Source of the DNA: Singulisphaera sp. GP187
Lineage (GTDB): Bacteria > Planctomycetota > UBA1135 > UBA2386
Length of the DNA: 56,728 bases
Assembly: GCA_945871815.1 (NCBI GenBank)
Contig: CAMBXM010000004.1
Location: 1-56,728 of the forward strand
Direction of reading: 5' to 3'
Every line of letters starts with the position of its first letter. Within the stretch, counting starts at the first letter, position 1. The notes beneath the pieces were generated by a model, which saw nothing but the letters and a program-made list of their open reading frames with translations, ran no database searches and was not told where the DNA came from. Positions 18,163 to 26,137 of this stretch are shown in pieces. A program made the translations under genes and the position numbers.

Positions 18163-18798
18163 ATGACGATCACGACCCAGAACCCCAAGGTCCCGACGGG
18201 CACGACCGGCCGCTCGGGTTTCCAGCCGATCCCGACCCGCATTCGCGATCTGCGCGACTCGCAGCCCGCGGTGCCGCCACTCGTGGTCGAGCCCGCAGAG
18301 CAGCAGCGCCAACAGGCCATCGAGCTCTCGCTCGCCGAGCTCGGTGGCAAGCTCGCCGAAGTGCACCGCACTGCGGCGGAGGCCTACCTGTCGCAAGGCA
18401 ACTACGAGAAGTCGCTGCCTCACCTCGAAGCCGCCGTCGGCATGTCGCCGGCGGAGTCGGAGTACCAACACCAGCTCGGCCTCGTCCGCTACATGACGGG
18501 CGATGACGCTGGTGCCGTCAAGGCGTTCAACTTGGTGTTGACGCAAGAGCCGGGCAACGGCGAAGCCTGGTTCAATCTCGGCATGGTCCTGTTCGGCCAG
18601 AACCAGTTTCCTGACGCGGAAACCTGCTTCGGTCGCGCGCTCGCGATCAGCCCTAACGAGGCGCAGACGTGGAACAACCGCGGCGTGTGCTTGTGGCGCA
18701 TGGGCCGCAACGCCGACGCCAAGGTCTGCTTCCAGAGGGCGCTGCAGATCGACGCCAATGACGTCGACGCGCACTTCAACCTCAAGAGCATCGGCTGA
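18163..18798 (+). CDS. TPR protein next to the flagellar locus
   Basis: This 211-residue protein has no signal peptide. After a Pro-rich N-terminus (about 1-45) it contains four consecutive TPR motifs from about residue 65, such as 'AEAYLSQGNYEKSLPHLEAAVGMSP' and 'EAWFNLGMVLFGQNQFPDAETCFGRALAISPN'. A strong ribosome binding site (GAGGAAAG) lies 5 bp before the ATG. It starts 26 bp after the glycosyltransferase stop and is probably cotranscribed. A partner or scaffold for that enzyme is a reasonable guess, but nothing in the sequence proves it. Longer upstream frames overlap the glycosyltransferase and are not used. Confidence 0.85.
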   Translation: MTITTQNPKVPTGTTGRSGFQPIPTRIRDLRDSQPAVPPLVVEPAEQQRQQAIELSLAELGGKLAEVHRTAAEAYLSQGNYEKSLPHLEAAVGMSPAESEYQHQLGLVRYMTGDDAGAVKAFNLVLTQEPGNGEAWFNLGMVLFGQNQFPDAETCFGRALAISPNEAQTWNNRGVCLWRMGRNADAKVCFQRALQIDANDVDAHFNLKSIG

Positions 18799-19086
18799 TC
18801 ACGGGGTAGCCGAGGATCGTCGCGTTGGCGGCGAGCCCGTCTGCCATTCCGTCGTTGCGTGCCGAACGCAGCCCGTCTCGGGCCGCGGGGAAGCCGGGTA
18901 ATGCCGGCCACCTCGTCGGTGTCCGCGGCGCGGGCGGGCCGTTCGGCGCGCGCACGTACGCAGAGTAGTTTGCCAAAGCACCATCGGCTGCGTCCTACAG
19001 GTCGGCTGATGGCGGCCACGTGAACCCTCCGCGGAAGCTGCGGACTCCGCTACGAGCCCGCTAGCGCCTCGGCGATGGCGGCGGCT

Positions 19087-19767
19087 TCACGTGCCCGCTT
19101 CCTGCGGGGCGACCAACGCTTCGCGCAGGGTGGTGGCGGCGCTGAGAATCGGGCCGCCGATGACGTCTCGGATCAGCGTCGCGGTTCGTCCGATCCCGAC
19201 GTGAGTACCGGCAAACGTCAGCACGCGGATCGATGCATGGCCAGCAGGCGGTGGGTGCTCCGACGGACCTCGGTGAGGATACGTGTGCTCGATCACCGCC
19301 TCGGCGGCGAGGAAGAGTGCAAGGCGAGCGGTCTCACCCGTCCGATCGGGGCCGCGCACGCTGTAGATCTCGCCGTTTCCGGCCAGCAGTGTGATTCGTT
19401 GATCGTCGAAGGCAGCAAGAGTCTCGAGCCCTTGCTGAGTTCCCCACTCGATCACAACCGCGCGCACGACCTCGGCATCCGCGTCCGACGGCAGTTCGTG
19501 CAGTTCACGTAGCGCGTTCCACGCTTGCAACGAGAGCTGGGTCGTTGCCGTCGGTAGATCGAGCAACTCGAGCAGTTGCTGCCGCGCCGCCTCGTGTTCG
19601 CCAACCAGCACCGAAGAGAACGCCGCGTGAAAGCGTGTCTCGGGCGTGTCGGGATCGCAGTCGGGTCGGTTGGCCAGCTCGGACAGCGTCTGCTCGCACA
19701 ATAGCTCTGCGCGCAGGCCTGCGTGCGGCGAACGCAGCCCTTCTGCCTTCTTGCGAAACCAGATCAT
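19087..19767 (-). CDS. Uncharacterised 226-residue protein
   Basis: I do not recognise this gene. The product starts 'MIWFRKKAEGLRSPH' and has a GGGAGA ribosome binding site about 7 bp before the ATG. Residues about 15-90 look helical and repeat-like ('FHAAFSSVLVGEHEAARQQLLELLDL'). The C-terminal half has mixed alpha/beta character ('QRITLLAGNGEIYSVRGPD', 'IRVLTFAGTHVGIGRTATLIRDVIGG') with several glycine turns. No signal peptide or membrane segment is seen. It lies on the same strand as and 314 bp downstream of the fliD-fliS operon, so a link to motility is possible but unproven. A longer frame to 19857 lacks a convincing start. Confidence 0.6.
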   Translation of the reverse strand: MIWFRKKAEGLRSPHAGLRAELLCEQTLSELANRPDCDPDTPETRFHAAFSSVLVGEHEAARQQLLELLDLPTATTQLSLQAWNALRELHELPSDADAEVVRAVVIEWGTQQGLETLAAFDDQRITLLAGNGEIYSVRGPDRTGETARLALFLAAEAVIEHTYPHRGPSEHPPPAGHASIRVLTFAGTHVGIGRTATLIRDVIGGPILSAATTLREALVAPQEAGT

Positions 19768-20081
19768 CGTGGTGTTCTCCCGGCCCACACAGGTGGGTCC
19801 GCAGACACTACGCGCCGCGGCTTGCGCGAGATAGTCGGCGAAGGTGCGCAGGCGCACTCAGGGTCGCTGCGCAAGTGCGGAGTGCATCCTGCCCGCGGGA
19901 CTTTGACCCTTGCCGAACTCCGCGGCGCGAGGCCTGCGGCGATTCCCGGGAGTCGGGGTGGCTGACACTCCTCGATCGCGGCTCTGCTGCTGCGCGCAGG
20001 GCGACAGAGCCGTTCCTCAAGGCGCTGCTGGCAGCCGATCGCGACCGTCGGCGAAGCCGGCCATAGGCAGGGTCAGCGCGC
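19768..20081. other. Intergenic region with one hairpin
   Basis: This 314-bp gap lies between the end of the fliT-position gene and the 226-residue gene. It holds one hairpin at 19979-20012 (8-bp stem CGGCTCTG / CAGAGCCG with an internal CTGCGCGCAG), about 70 bp past the fliT-position stop. It could terminate the fliD operon, but no U-tract follows. No gene was supported here. Confidence 0.4.
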
Positions 20082-20450
20082 TCAGGCGCGCGACCGCACG
20101 TGCTCGCCCAGGAGGCGTTCACCACCGTAGATCGCGAGCGCCTTCTTGCCTTGGTGCATGCGGCCGAGTTCGTCGCCGACCTCCCCGAGCTGGGCCTTCA
20201 GTACCGAGGTCAATCGCGCATGGGCGGAGAGTGCCTCCTGCTGCGCGCTTGGCGTGGCGGCGTCGACAACGGCGTTGCCAGAGTCGGCGAGCAAGGTCTC
20301 GGTTGCATCGAGCAGCGAGGTGCACGTTTGCATGTCGTCGCTGGCTGCCGCCTGCAGGGCGGCGTCGTAGGCGTACGCCACCGCCGTCAGCAGTTCGGTC
20401 GCCTTGATGCGACTCGAACCGTTGGCTGGATCAGCCGGGGATCGCGACAT
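20082..20450 (-). CDS. Small helical protein in the fliT position (possible flagellar chaperone)
   Basis: This 122-residue, largely helical, soluble protein starts inside fliS (20-bp overlap) with AAGG five bp before its ATG, so it is translationally tied to fliS. The order fliD-fliS-fliT is standard, and FliT proteins are small helical export chaperones of about this size for the cap protein FliD. Sequence resemblance is weak ('LLTAVAYAYDAALQAAASDDMQTCTSLLDATETLLAD', 'LTSVLKAQLGEVGDELGRMHQGKKALAIYG'). The 'KKALAIYG' ending is reminiscent of FlgN/FliT-type tails. I therefore call it by position and shape only and give no symbol. Confidence 0.6.
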   Translation of the reverse strand: MSRSPADPANGSSRIKATELLTAVAYAYDAALQAAASDDMQTCTSLLDATETLLADSGNAVVDAATPSAQQEALSAHARLTSVLKAQLGEVGDELGRMHQGKKALAIYGGERLLGEHVRSRA

Positions 20451-20811
20451 CCCAGCCTTCCTTGAGGGTGCGCACGATCTTCAGCGCGTTGGTCACGCCG
20501 ACGGCGGTGCGCGTCGAGTTCGACTGCGTGACCTGGTCGATGCTGAACTCGTACAGCCGGTCGAGATCCTGCGCGATCTTGCCGCCGACTGCGATGTCGA
20601 GGCTGGCCCGAAGTTCGCCGAGGATGCCGATCGACTTGCTGAGGCTCGTGTTGACCTCAGGAGTGCGCGAGGTCGCTGGGCTCGACAGACCCTCGCGGCT
20701 CTTCTCCAGATTCCGGATGGCGCCGTCATAGAGCATCTTGACGAGCTTCTCGGGGGATGCGGTGAGGACGGCGTTGCGCTGGTAGGTTGCGGCGGCCTGT
20801 GCGTACGACAT
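20431..20811 (-). CDS. fliS: Flagellar export chaperone FliS
   Basis: FliS binds the C-terminal helix of newly made flagellin and delivers it to the flagellar export gate. The 126-residue length is typical. 'YAQAAATYQRNAVLTASPEKLVKMLYDGAIRNLEKS' matches the conserved FliS N-terminus (Y..N.V.TASPEkLv.mLYdGAI). The later 'VGGKIAQDLDRLYEFSIDQVTQSNSTRTAVGVTNALKIVRTLKEGW' matches 'ia..L..LYdym...L..aN...d...l.ev...l..lr.aW'. A good Shine-Dalgarno (AAGGA) precedes the ATG. It lies 29 bp after fliD and overlaps the next small gene, so it belongs to the fliD operon. Confidence 0.95.
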   Translation of the reverse strand: MSYAQAAATYQRNAVLTASPEKLVKMLYDGAIRNLEKSREGLSSPATSRTPEVNTSLSKSIGILGELRASLDIAVGGKIAQDLDRLYEFSIDQVTQSNSTRTAVGVTNALKIVRTLKEGWDVAIPG

Positions 20812-20840
20812 GGCAGTTCCTTGCTAGGGGGTTGGGCGTT

Positions 20841-22217
20841 TCAGCGACGTAGGTTGTTGATGCTGGAGATCGAGCTGCCCTGCCCTTGCAGGCGAGAGAT
20901 CTGGGTCTCCAAGTTTGCGTAGCGTGTTTCCAGGTTGGCCTGGAAGCGGACGAGGCGCGCCTCGCCTTGCTCGATGCGACGCTGCGTGTCCTTGATCATC
21001 CGGTCGAAGCCATCCTGCCGCGCCTTGATCAAGCCCTCGGTCGAGCCGGTGTAGACGTCGATCTGCGTCGAGATGCGGCCGGCGATGCCGGTGGTGGCGC
21101 CCGTGAACATCGCGGCCACGGCTTGTTCGTCTTGGCCGAGTTTCGTTTCGAACGTCGACCGGCTGAACGTCAGCTTGCCCTCGCGGTCCGAGGTGATGCC
21201 GATGTTCGTCAGCGACGAGATCGCCGAGTTGCCGGTGTCGACGGCACCGCCGACGATGCCTCGCAGCGAAGATCGAATCGACCGCAGAGTGCTGTCGCCG
21301 AACAACGGCGTGCGAGCGGTGCCATCTTGGCCGAGGGCGTTCTGCGTGGCGACGAAGTCGACGACCTTGTTGTAGGCGTCGACGAACTCCTGGATCTGCT
21401 TCGTAGTTTCCTCGGAGTCGGTCGTGATCGTGACCGTGACCACGTTGACCGCATCCTTCGCCTTGAGGTCGAGCGTGACGCCAGGGATGACATCGGTGAT
21501 CGAGTTGCTCGGGCGCAGAATCTCGATGCCGTTGAGGTCGATACGTGCGTCGGTGGCGGTGGCGCGCACGTTGGTGTTGAGTTCCCCGAGCAGCGTCGAG
21601 AGGGCCGTCGAACCTGTGTCTGGCGTCAGCGTGAAGTTGCCGGTGCTGCCCTGGGTCTTGCCACGCAACACGAGCTGGTAGCGATTGCTGCCGGCTTGGC
21701 CGGTATCGACGACGTCGGCCGTGACATCGATGTCCTTGGCGCGGATTGCCTGGGCGATGCCTTCGATCGTGTCGGCGTAGCCGGTGCCGGCGCCGATGTC
21801 GATCGCATGCGTAGTGCCGCCGACATCGAGCAAGAAGGTGCCGTCACCGAGAGGCGTGTCCTTGGCGGCGCGGCCGTTGCTGGCGACGATCTTGGCAGAC
21901 GCGAGATCGAGGACCTTGATCTGGTGGGTGCCAGGCGTGGCCGAACCAGATGCGCTGACGCCGAGTACGTCGTCATTGCTCGTGGCAGCCTTCATCTTCA
22001 AGAAGTCTGTCGTGGTCCGCAGTGCCCGCGCCTCGGTCTGCAAGTCGCCCAGGAGCTTCTTGAAATCGCCGAACAGCCCCTTCTGCGAGCTGAGCGAGGT
22101 CTTCTTGGTCTGCAGTGCTGAGATGGGGCGCCGTTCGACCGCCATCAACGCCGAGATGATCGCTCGGGTGTCGAGACCAGAGGCCAGTCCACCGAAGTTG
22201 ATTCCTGCGCTCGACAT
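20841..22217 (-). CDS. fliD: Flagellar filament cap protein FliD
   Basis: FliD (HAP2) forms the cap at the filament tip under which flagellin subunits fold. The protein has 458 residues, near the family norm. Its N-terminus 'INFGGLASGLDTRAIISALMAVERRPISALQTKK' is the FliD_N signature. The C-terminal part contains 'LFGDSTLRSIRSSLRGIVGG', 'LTNIGITSDREGKLTFSRSTFETKL' and a coiled-coil tail, as in FliD_C. An AGGA ribosome site precedes the ATG at 22217. It is followed by fliS and the fliT-position gene on the same strand. A sigma28-like promoter lies 37-63 bp upstream. Confidence 0.95.
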   Translation of the reverse strand: MSSAGINFGGLASGLDTRAIISALMAVERRPISALQTKKTSLSSQKGLFGDFKKLLGDLQTEARALRTTTDFLKMKAATSNDDVLGVSASGSATPGTHQIKVLDLASAKIVASNGRAAKDTPLGDGTFLLDVGGTTHAIDIGAGTGYADTIEGIAQAIRAKDIDVTADVVDTGQAGSNRYQLVLRGKTQGSTGNFTLTPDTGSTALSTLLGELNTNVRATATDARIDLNGIEILRPSNSITDVIPGVTLDLKAKDAVNVVTVTITTDSEETTKQIQEFVDAYNKVVDFVATQNALGQDGTARTPLFGDSTLRSIRSSLRGIVGGAVDTGNSAISSLTNIGITSDREGKLTFSRSTFETKLGQDEQAVAAMFTGATTGIAGRISTQIDVYTGSTEGLIKARQDGFDRMIKDTQRRIEQGEARLVRFQANLETRYANLETQISRLQGQGSSISSINNLRR

Positions 22218-22253
22218 GTTCCGTCCTGTGGGGCCTTCCTGGCTCCCTGTGGA

Positions 22254-22280
22254 TTATCGGAACACTGGCACCAGCACTTG
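22254..22280 (-). promoter_or_regulatory. Sigma28 (FliA)-like promoter of the fliD operon
   Basis: On the minus strand CAAGTGCT, an 11-nt gap and TCCGATAA precede fliD by 37 bp. The -10 box matches GCCGATAA at 7 of 8 positions and the spacing equals the FliA consensus. The -35 box is weaker. The same spacing recurs before the flagellin genes. Confidence 0.55.
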
Positions 22281-22350
22281 ACTCGTTGTGTCCCGCTGTC
22301 GGCATTGCCGTGAAGCGGAGCTGTCGCTGAGTGTCGGCGAGACGATCGGA

Positions 22351-22785
22351 TCAGAACGACCGGTCGATCAAGGCGCCGTTGAACTCCTTCAGCCGGTCCA
22401 TCAGCGGTCTCGCGTCCTCTGGCGGGAGCTCGCGCACCAACTTGCCGGTTCGGCGGTCGCGGATCATGAACCGCACCTCGTCGGTCTCGACGTCGATGTC
22501 GATGTCGAGTCGCGTATCGATCGGCAAGCGCATCAGGCGGCCTAGTTCCTTCTCCGCCTTGCGGCGCTGTTCGTCGGCGCGAGACGTGTCCTTCTGGTCC
22601 TTCGTTCCCTCGCGTGTCGGCTCCTGCTGTGGCCGCGACACCGGCGTTGCACCGCCGGCGACGGTGCGTTCGGTCGGGGTTCCAGGCGAGTTCTCGAGGA
22701 TCTGCTCTTGCGTCGCGTTGAGTCGAACGCGTTGGTCGCGACCAGCTTGGCCTTCGTCGAGCGAGAGCTTGTTGCCGAGTTGCAT
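22351..22785 (-). CDS. flaG: FlaG family protein
   Basis: FlaG proteins affect filament length or structure and are commonly encoded beside fliD or flagellin. This product has 144 residues. The first half is polar and variable (about 1-80). The C-terminal part 'TRLDIDIDVETDEVRFMIRDRRTGKLVRELPPEDARPLMDRLKEFNGALID' matches the FlaG core, in which a beta strand ('v.V.D..TGevVRqIPpe') is followed by a helix. An AAGGGGA ribosome site precedes the ATG. The gene lies between the first flagellin and fliD on the same strand, 120 bp after the flagellin stop. Read-through from the flagellin promoter or its own promoter are both possible. Confidence 0.82.
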   Translation of the reverse strand: MQLGNKLSLDEGQAGRDQRVRLNATQEQILENSPGTPTERTVAGGATPVSRPQQEPTREGTKDQKDTSRADEQRRKAEKELGRLMRLPIDTRLDIDIDVETDEVRFMIRDRRTGKLVRELPPEDARPLMDRLKEFNGALIDRSF

Positions 22786-22834
22786 GTTGGTCCCCTTGTT
22801 CTTTCTCCTGCGACTGTCCGCAGAAGACAGCGGG

Positions 22835-22861
22835 CCGACGCGTTGTTGGGCAACGCGTCGG
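22835..22861 (-). terminator. Inverted repeat between flagellin 1 and flaG
   Basis: An 11-bp perfect stem (CCGACGCGTTG / CAACGCGTCGG) with a 5-nt loop lies 44 bp past the flagellin stop. No U-tract follows, so it may attenuate transcription into flaG or protect the flagellin mRNA 3' end. Confidence 0.4.
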
Positions 22862-22884
22862 CTGCTGCAGCATCGATCTAACTG

Positions 22885-22899
22885 GCAGCCTCAGGCTGC
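22885..22899 (-). terminator. Short hairpin just after flagellin 1
   Basis: A 6-bp stem (GCAGCC / GGCTGC) with a 3-nt loop begins 6 bp after the flagellin stop. It is followed on the minus strand by AGTTAGATCG. On its own it is too weak to be a convincing terminator. Confidence 0.25.
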
Positions 22900-22904
22900 T
22901 CGGC

Positions 22905-23735
22905 TTACGCGCCGAGCAGTCGCAGAGCCGACTGCGGCAGGCTGTTTGCCTGGCTCAGGACAGCAATGCTGGACTGTTGCAGAATCTGGTTGCGCGTCAG
23001 TTGCGCAGTTTCGTAGGCAACGTCGACGTCGCGGATACGCGACTCAGCGGCCGACAGGTTCTCGACGGTGATCGCGAGGTTGTTGATCGTGCTGCCGAGG
23101 CGGTTCTGGACCGCGCCGAGCGTGCCGCGAAGGCTCGAGACCGAATTGATGGCCGCGTCGATGTTGGTGATCGCCGTCGTCGGCACCCCGCCCGAGCCGA
23201 TGTCGAGTGAGTTCAGGCTCAGCGACGTGCTCAGTGCGGCAGAGAGCGACACCGAGATCGTGTCCGTGCCCGACGTCGTGCCGAAGCCGACCTGGAAGCT
23301 CACCGAGCTCGTGGACCCGTCCAGCAGCTTGATGCCGCTGAACTCCGTCGAACTGCCGATGCGGTTGACCTCGTTGACGAGGCTCTGGAACTCCTGGTCG
23401 AGCGTCTCCTTGTCGGCGTTCGACACGGAACCGTTGCTCGATTGGATCGACAGCTCGCGCAAGCGCGTCAGGATGCTGCTCACTTCATTCAGCGCGCCTT
23501 CGGCGGTCTGAACGAGGGAGATGCCGTCATTGGCGTTGCGCTTCGCTTGGTCGAGCGACCGAATCTGCGAGCGGAGACGCTCGCTGATCGCAAGCCCGGC
23601 TGCGTCATCCGCGGCGGTCGAGATACGAAGGCCGGTCGAGAGCTTGCGGAAGTTGCCCGATAGCCGCTCGTTGACCGACGACAGATTACGTTGCGCGTTG
23701 ATCGACGCGACGTTGGTGTTGACTCGAAGACCCAT
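22905..23735 (-). CDS. fliC: Flagellin 1
   Basis: This 276-residue flagellin forms the filament outside the cell. It has only the conserved D0/D1 ends: N-terminus '[18 protein letters not shown]', helices through '[36 protein letters not shown]', a short middle, and the C-terminal '[52 protein letters not shown]'. The hypervariable D2/D3 domains are absent, giving a thin minimal filament subunit. AGGGA lies about 5 bp before the ATG. It is the last of four tandem paralogues on this strand and the one nearest flaG and fliD. It has its own sigma28-like promoter at 23803-23829. Confidence 0.96.
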   Translation of the reverse strand: MGLRVNTNVASINAQRNLSSVNERLSGNFRKLSTGLRISTAADDAAGLAISERLRSQIRSLDQAKRNANDGISLVQTAEGALNEVSSILTRLRELSIQSSNGSVSNADKETLDQEFQSLVNEVNRIGSSTEFSGIKLLDGSTSSVSFQVGFGTTSGTDTISVSLSAALSTSLSLNSLDIGSGGVPTTAITNIDAAINSVSSLRGTLGAVQNRLGSTINNLAITVENLSAAESRIRDVDVAYETAQLTRNQILQQSSIAVLSQANSLPQSALRLLGA

Positions 23736-23802
23736 TGATTTCCCTGGTTGCGTTCCCCTGGTGTGTGGTGGCGAGCACCGTTGCTGGCGGCCGCCGTCGT
23801 GT

Positions 23803-23829
23803 TAATCGGCACTTCCGTGGTGAGTCTTG
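23803..23829 (-). promoter_or_regulatory. Sigma28 (FliA)-like promoter of flagellin 1
   Basis: On the minus strand CAAGACTC, 11 nt and GCCGATTA lie 68 bp upstream of the start codon. The -10 box matches GCCGATAA at 7 of 8 positions, with consensus spacing; the -35 box is weaker. Confidence 0.55.
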
Positions 23830-23849
23830 CGGCCAGAGTGTGGGGTTTT

Positions 23850-23879
23850 CCGTCGTGTTGTCGAACAACACCACGACGG
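23850..23879. repeat. Imperfect inverted repeat between flagellins 1 and 2
   Basis: A 12-bp stem with a 3-nt bulge (CCGTCGT.GTTGT arms) and a CGA loop lies between the flagellin 2 stop and the flagellin 1 promoter. On the minus strand it is followed by AAAACCCC, not a T-tract, so it is not a canonical intrinsic terminator for flagellin 2. Confidence 0.35.
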
Positions 23880-23955
23880 CACGATGTCAGCGTGGCTTCG
23901 GCAGCCGCAGATTCTGGACGCCAGAGTTGCGATCGTGCATCGCGCGCTTGGCCGC

Positions 23956-24783
23956 TCACTGCAGCAGGGCGAGAGCCGACTGCGGCAGCAAGTTGGCCTG
24001 CGCCAACATCGCGAGGCTGGTCTGCTGCAAGATCGAGTTGCGCGTCAGCATTGCGGTCTCGTAGGCGATGTCGACGTCGCGGATGCGAGACTCGGAGGCA
24101 CTGAGGTTCTCGACCTGCACGGCGATGTTGCGGATCGTCGAGCCCATGCGGTTCTGGGCGGCGCCGAAAGTGCCGCGCAAGCCCAAGACGGTGCCCATGG
24201 CGGCGTCGATCGCGGTGATCGCGGCCGACGGGCTCCCGGTCGCGCCGATGTCGAGCGTGTGGATACGGAGGTCGGTCGCGAGCGCGCTGCCGAAGTTGAC
24301 GGCCAGCGTGTCGATGCCGGCCTTGGTGCCGATGCCGACTTGGAAGGACACCGTCCTGGTCGTGCCGTCGAGCAACTTGATGCCGTTCCACTCGGTCGAC
24401 CGAGCGATGCGACTCACTTCGGCGACGAGGCCGCCGAACTCCTGTTGCAGCGTGTCGCGGTCGGTCTAGGACATAGTGCCGTTACCGGCCTGCACCGCGA
24501 GTTCGCGGAGGCGTGACATGATGTCGCCGACCTCGCTGAGCGCGCCTTCGGCCGTCTGCACCATGGAGATGCCGTCGCTGGCGTTGCGTTTGGCCTGCTC
24601 CAAGGAGCGAATCTGGCTGCGCATGCGTTCGCTGATCGCTAGGCCGGCGGCGTCGTCGGCGGCGCTGGCAATGCGCAGCCCGGTCGACAGGCGGCGGTAG
24701 TTGCCCGCCAGAGCTTCGGTCACCCGCGCCAGGTTGCGTTGCGCGTTCATCGAGATGATGTTGGTGTTGACCCTGAGACCCAT
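23956..24783 (-). pseudogene. fliC: Flagellin 2, interrupted by an in-frame amber codon
   Basis: The frame encodes a full-length minimal flagellin of about the same size as its neighbours (276 codons) except for a TAG at 24466-24468, after '[12 protein letters not shown]' (about codon 106). Intact paralogues read 'NGSVSN' followed by A/Q-D-K-E-T-L; here the Asn is replaced by the stop and the sequence resumes 'TDRDTLQQEF' in the same frame. The downstream half is intact to 'NLLPQSALALLQ'. The start '[18 protein letters not shown]' has GGGAG about 8 bp upstream. Termination would leave only about 105 residues lacking the C-terminal D0/D1 helix. It is the most divergent of the four copies. Mutation, read-through and sequencing error are all possible. 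Confidence 0.85.
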
Positions 24784-24834
24784 GTGACTGCTCCCGGTTG
24801 TTCCCATGGCGTGCGAGATTGCGCGCTGTGGAGA

Positions 24835-24861
24835 TTCTGGGCAGTTCGGCGGGTGGCTTTA
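24835..24861 (-). promoter_or_regulatory. Sigma28 (FliA)-like promoter of flagellin 2
   Basis: On the minus strand TAAAGCCA, 11 nt and GCCCAGAA lie 52 bp before the start codon. The TAAAG core of the -35 box is perfect and the spacing is consensus. Its presence shows the interrupted gene may still be transcribed. Confidence 0.55.
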
Positions 24862-25193
24862 GGAGCAGATGTCGAAGTCCTCGACAGCGACGGTCTCGCG
24901 ATGGGGCTGCGACGCGTTTGCCACTTGGCGTGGAAGCTGCGGGTCGGCGATCCCAGCTCGGTGCGAGGTGGGCGATTCGGACCTTGCGCCCCTCGTTCGG
25001 TGGGGTAGCAGCCTGTGGAAGCGCTCCTGCTGTCCGCGCGCCCGGCAGCCCGTCCGACCTCGGCGTCGTGGGCGCGGAGTCGCGACTCGGGTTGGGTGGA
25101 GCTGGCGCTCCTCGATCTCACCCCGGGTGTCGATCGCTCGGCGATGGCGCCGTTCCGCCGCAGGCTCTGAGTTCTTGACGATCGCTTGGTCCA

Positions 25194-25240
25194 GAAACGC
25201 CGGAGGGGGCGGGCTCCTTGCGGAGCGCCGCCCCCTCCGG
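25194..25240 (-). terminator. Intrinsic terminator of flagellin 3
   Basis: A 13-bp perfect stem (CCGGAGGGGGCGG / CCGCCCCCTCCGG, 25200-25212 and 25228-25240) extends inward through GCTCC/GGAGC to a TTGC loop. On the minus strand the stem is followed by CGTTTCT. It lies 20 bp after the flagellin 3 stop codon. It is one of the two strongest terminators in the window. Confidence 0.8.
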
Positions 25241-25260
25241 GGTCTACCTTCCTGGCTCGA

Positions 25261-26088
25261 TTAGCCGAGCAACTGCAGAGCCGACTGCGGCTGCGAGTTG
25301 GCCTGCGACAAGATCGAGATGCTCGCCTGCTGCAGGATCGAGTTGCGCGTCAGCTGCGCGGTTTCGTAGGCGACATCGACGTCGCGGATGCGCGACTCGG
25401 CGGCCGACAGGTTCTCGACCTGGATCGCCAGGTTGTTGATCGTGCTGCCGAGGCGGTTCTGGACCGCACCGAGCGAGCCACGGAGGCTCGACACCGAGTT
25501 GATCGCGCCGTCGATCGCGGAGATCGCGGTCGTCGTCGTGCCACCCGAGCCGATGTCCAGCGAGTTGAGGCTGAGCGACGTGCTGAGCGCGGCCGAGAGC
25601 GTGACCGACAGCGTGTCGGTGCCCGCGGTCGTGCCGAAGCCGACCTGGAAGCTCACCGAGCTGCTGCTGCCATCGAGCAACTTGATGCCGTTGAACTCGG
25701 TCGAGCTGCCGATGCGGTTGACTTCGTTGACGAGGCTCTGGAACTCTTCGTCCAGCGTCTCCTTGTCCTGGTTGCTGACCGAACCGTTGCTCGACTGGAT
25801 CGCCAGTTCGCGCAGGCGCGTCAGGATGCTGCTGACTTCGTTCAGCGCACCTTCTGCGGTCTGCACCATGGAGATGCCGTCGTTGGCGTTGCGCTTGGCC
25901 TGGTCGAGCGACCGGACCTGGCTGCGGAGACGCTCACTGATCGCGAGGCCGGCCGCGTCATCCGCGGCGGTCGAGATGCGGAGGCCAGTTGACAGGCGGC
26001 GGAAGTTGCCACCGAGTCGTTCGTTCACCTGCGACAGATTGCGCTGCGCGTTGATGGAGGCGACGTTCGTGTTTACGCGAAGACCCAT
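25261..26088 (-). CDS. fliC: Flagellin 3
   Basis: This 275-residue minimal flagellin consists of D0/D1 sequence only. The N-terminus is '[27 protein letters not shown]' and the C-terminus '[43 protein letters not shown]'. It is nearly identical to flagellin 1 along its length and ends like flagellin 4, so the copies arose by tandem duplication or are kept alike by gene conversion. AGGG precedes the ATG. A possible promoter lies only 23 bp upstream (26111-26137), and a strong terminator follows the gene, so it can be expressed as a single-gene unit. Confidence 0.96.
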   Translation of the reverse strand: MGLRVNTNVASINAQRNLSQVNERLGGNFRRLSTGLRISTAADDAAGLAISERLRSQVRSLDQAKRNANDGISMVQTAEGALNEVSSILTRLRELAIQSSNGSVSNQDKETLDEEFQSLVNEVNRIGSSTEFNGIKLLDGSSSSVSFQVGFGTTAGTDTLSVTLSAALSTSLSLNSLDIGSGGTTTTAISAIDGAINSVSSLRGSLGAVQNRLGSTINNLAIQVENLSAAESRIRDVDVAYETAQLTRNSILQQASISILSQANSQPQSALQLLG

Positions 26089-26110
26089 TGCTTACCCTGT
26101 TGTTGAGGCT

Positions 26111-26137
26111 GTACCGGCGCGAGGCCGGAAAGTTAGA
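26111..26137 (-). promoter_or_regulatory. Weak sigma28-like promoter of flagellin 3
   Basis: On the minus strand TCTAACTT, 11 nt and GCCGGTAC lie 23 bp before the start codon. The -10 box matches GCCGATAA at 6 of 8 positions; the -35 is poor. The short leader leaves little room for a ribosome site. Confidence 0.35.

Larger units (their letters stand above)
24784..25260. other. Intergenic region between flagellins 2 and 3
   Basis: This 477-bp gap holds the flagellin 2 promoter (24835-24861) near one end and the flagellin 3 terminator (25194-25240) near the other. The 330 bp in between have open frames in several phases, but none has a convincing start, ribosome site or family resemblance. I see no further gene. 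Confidence 0.5.

Noticed and set aside
18782-18984. Minus-strand frame overlapping the end of the TPR gene, 64 residues in one form
   Set aside because: It overlaps the 3' end of a well-supported gene, has no ribosome site and no recognisable family. The proline- and arginine-rich composition looks like a high-GC shadow frame.
23850-23879. Hairpin between flagellins 1 and 2 as an intrinsic terminator for flagellin 2
   Set aside because: The stem is strong, but it is followed on the minus strand by AAAACCCC, not a U-tract. I list it only as a repeat.
24418-24480. Recoding of TAG as pyrrolysine or selenocysteine-like readthrough
   Set aside because: Selenocysteine uses TGA, and no pyrrolysine genes are in the window. 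Read-through stays possible but a simple nonsense mutation explains the data.
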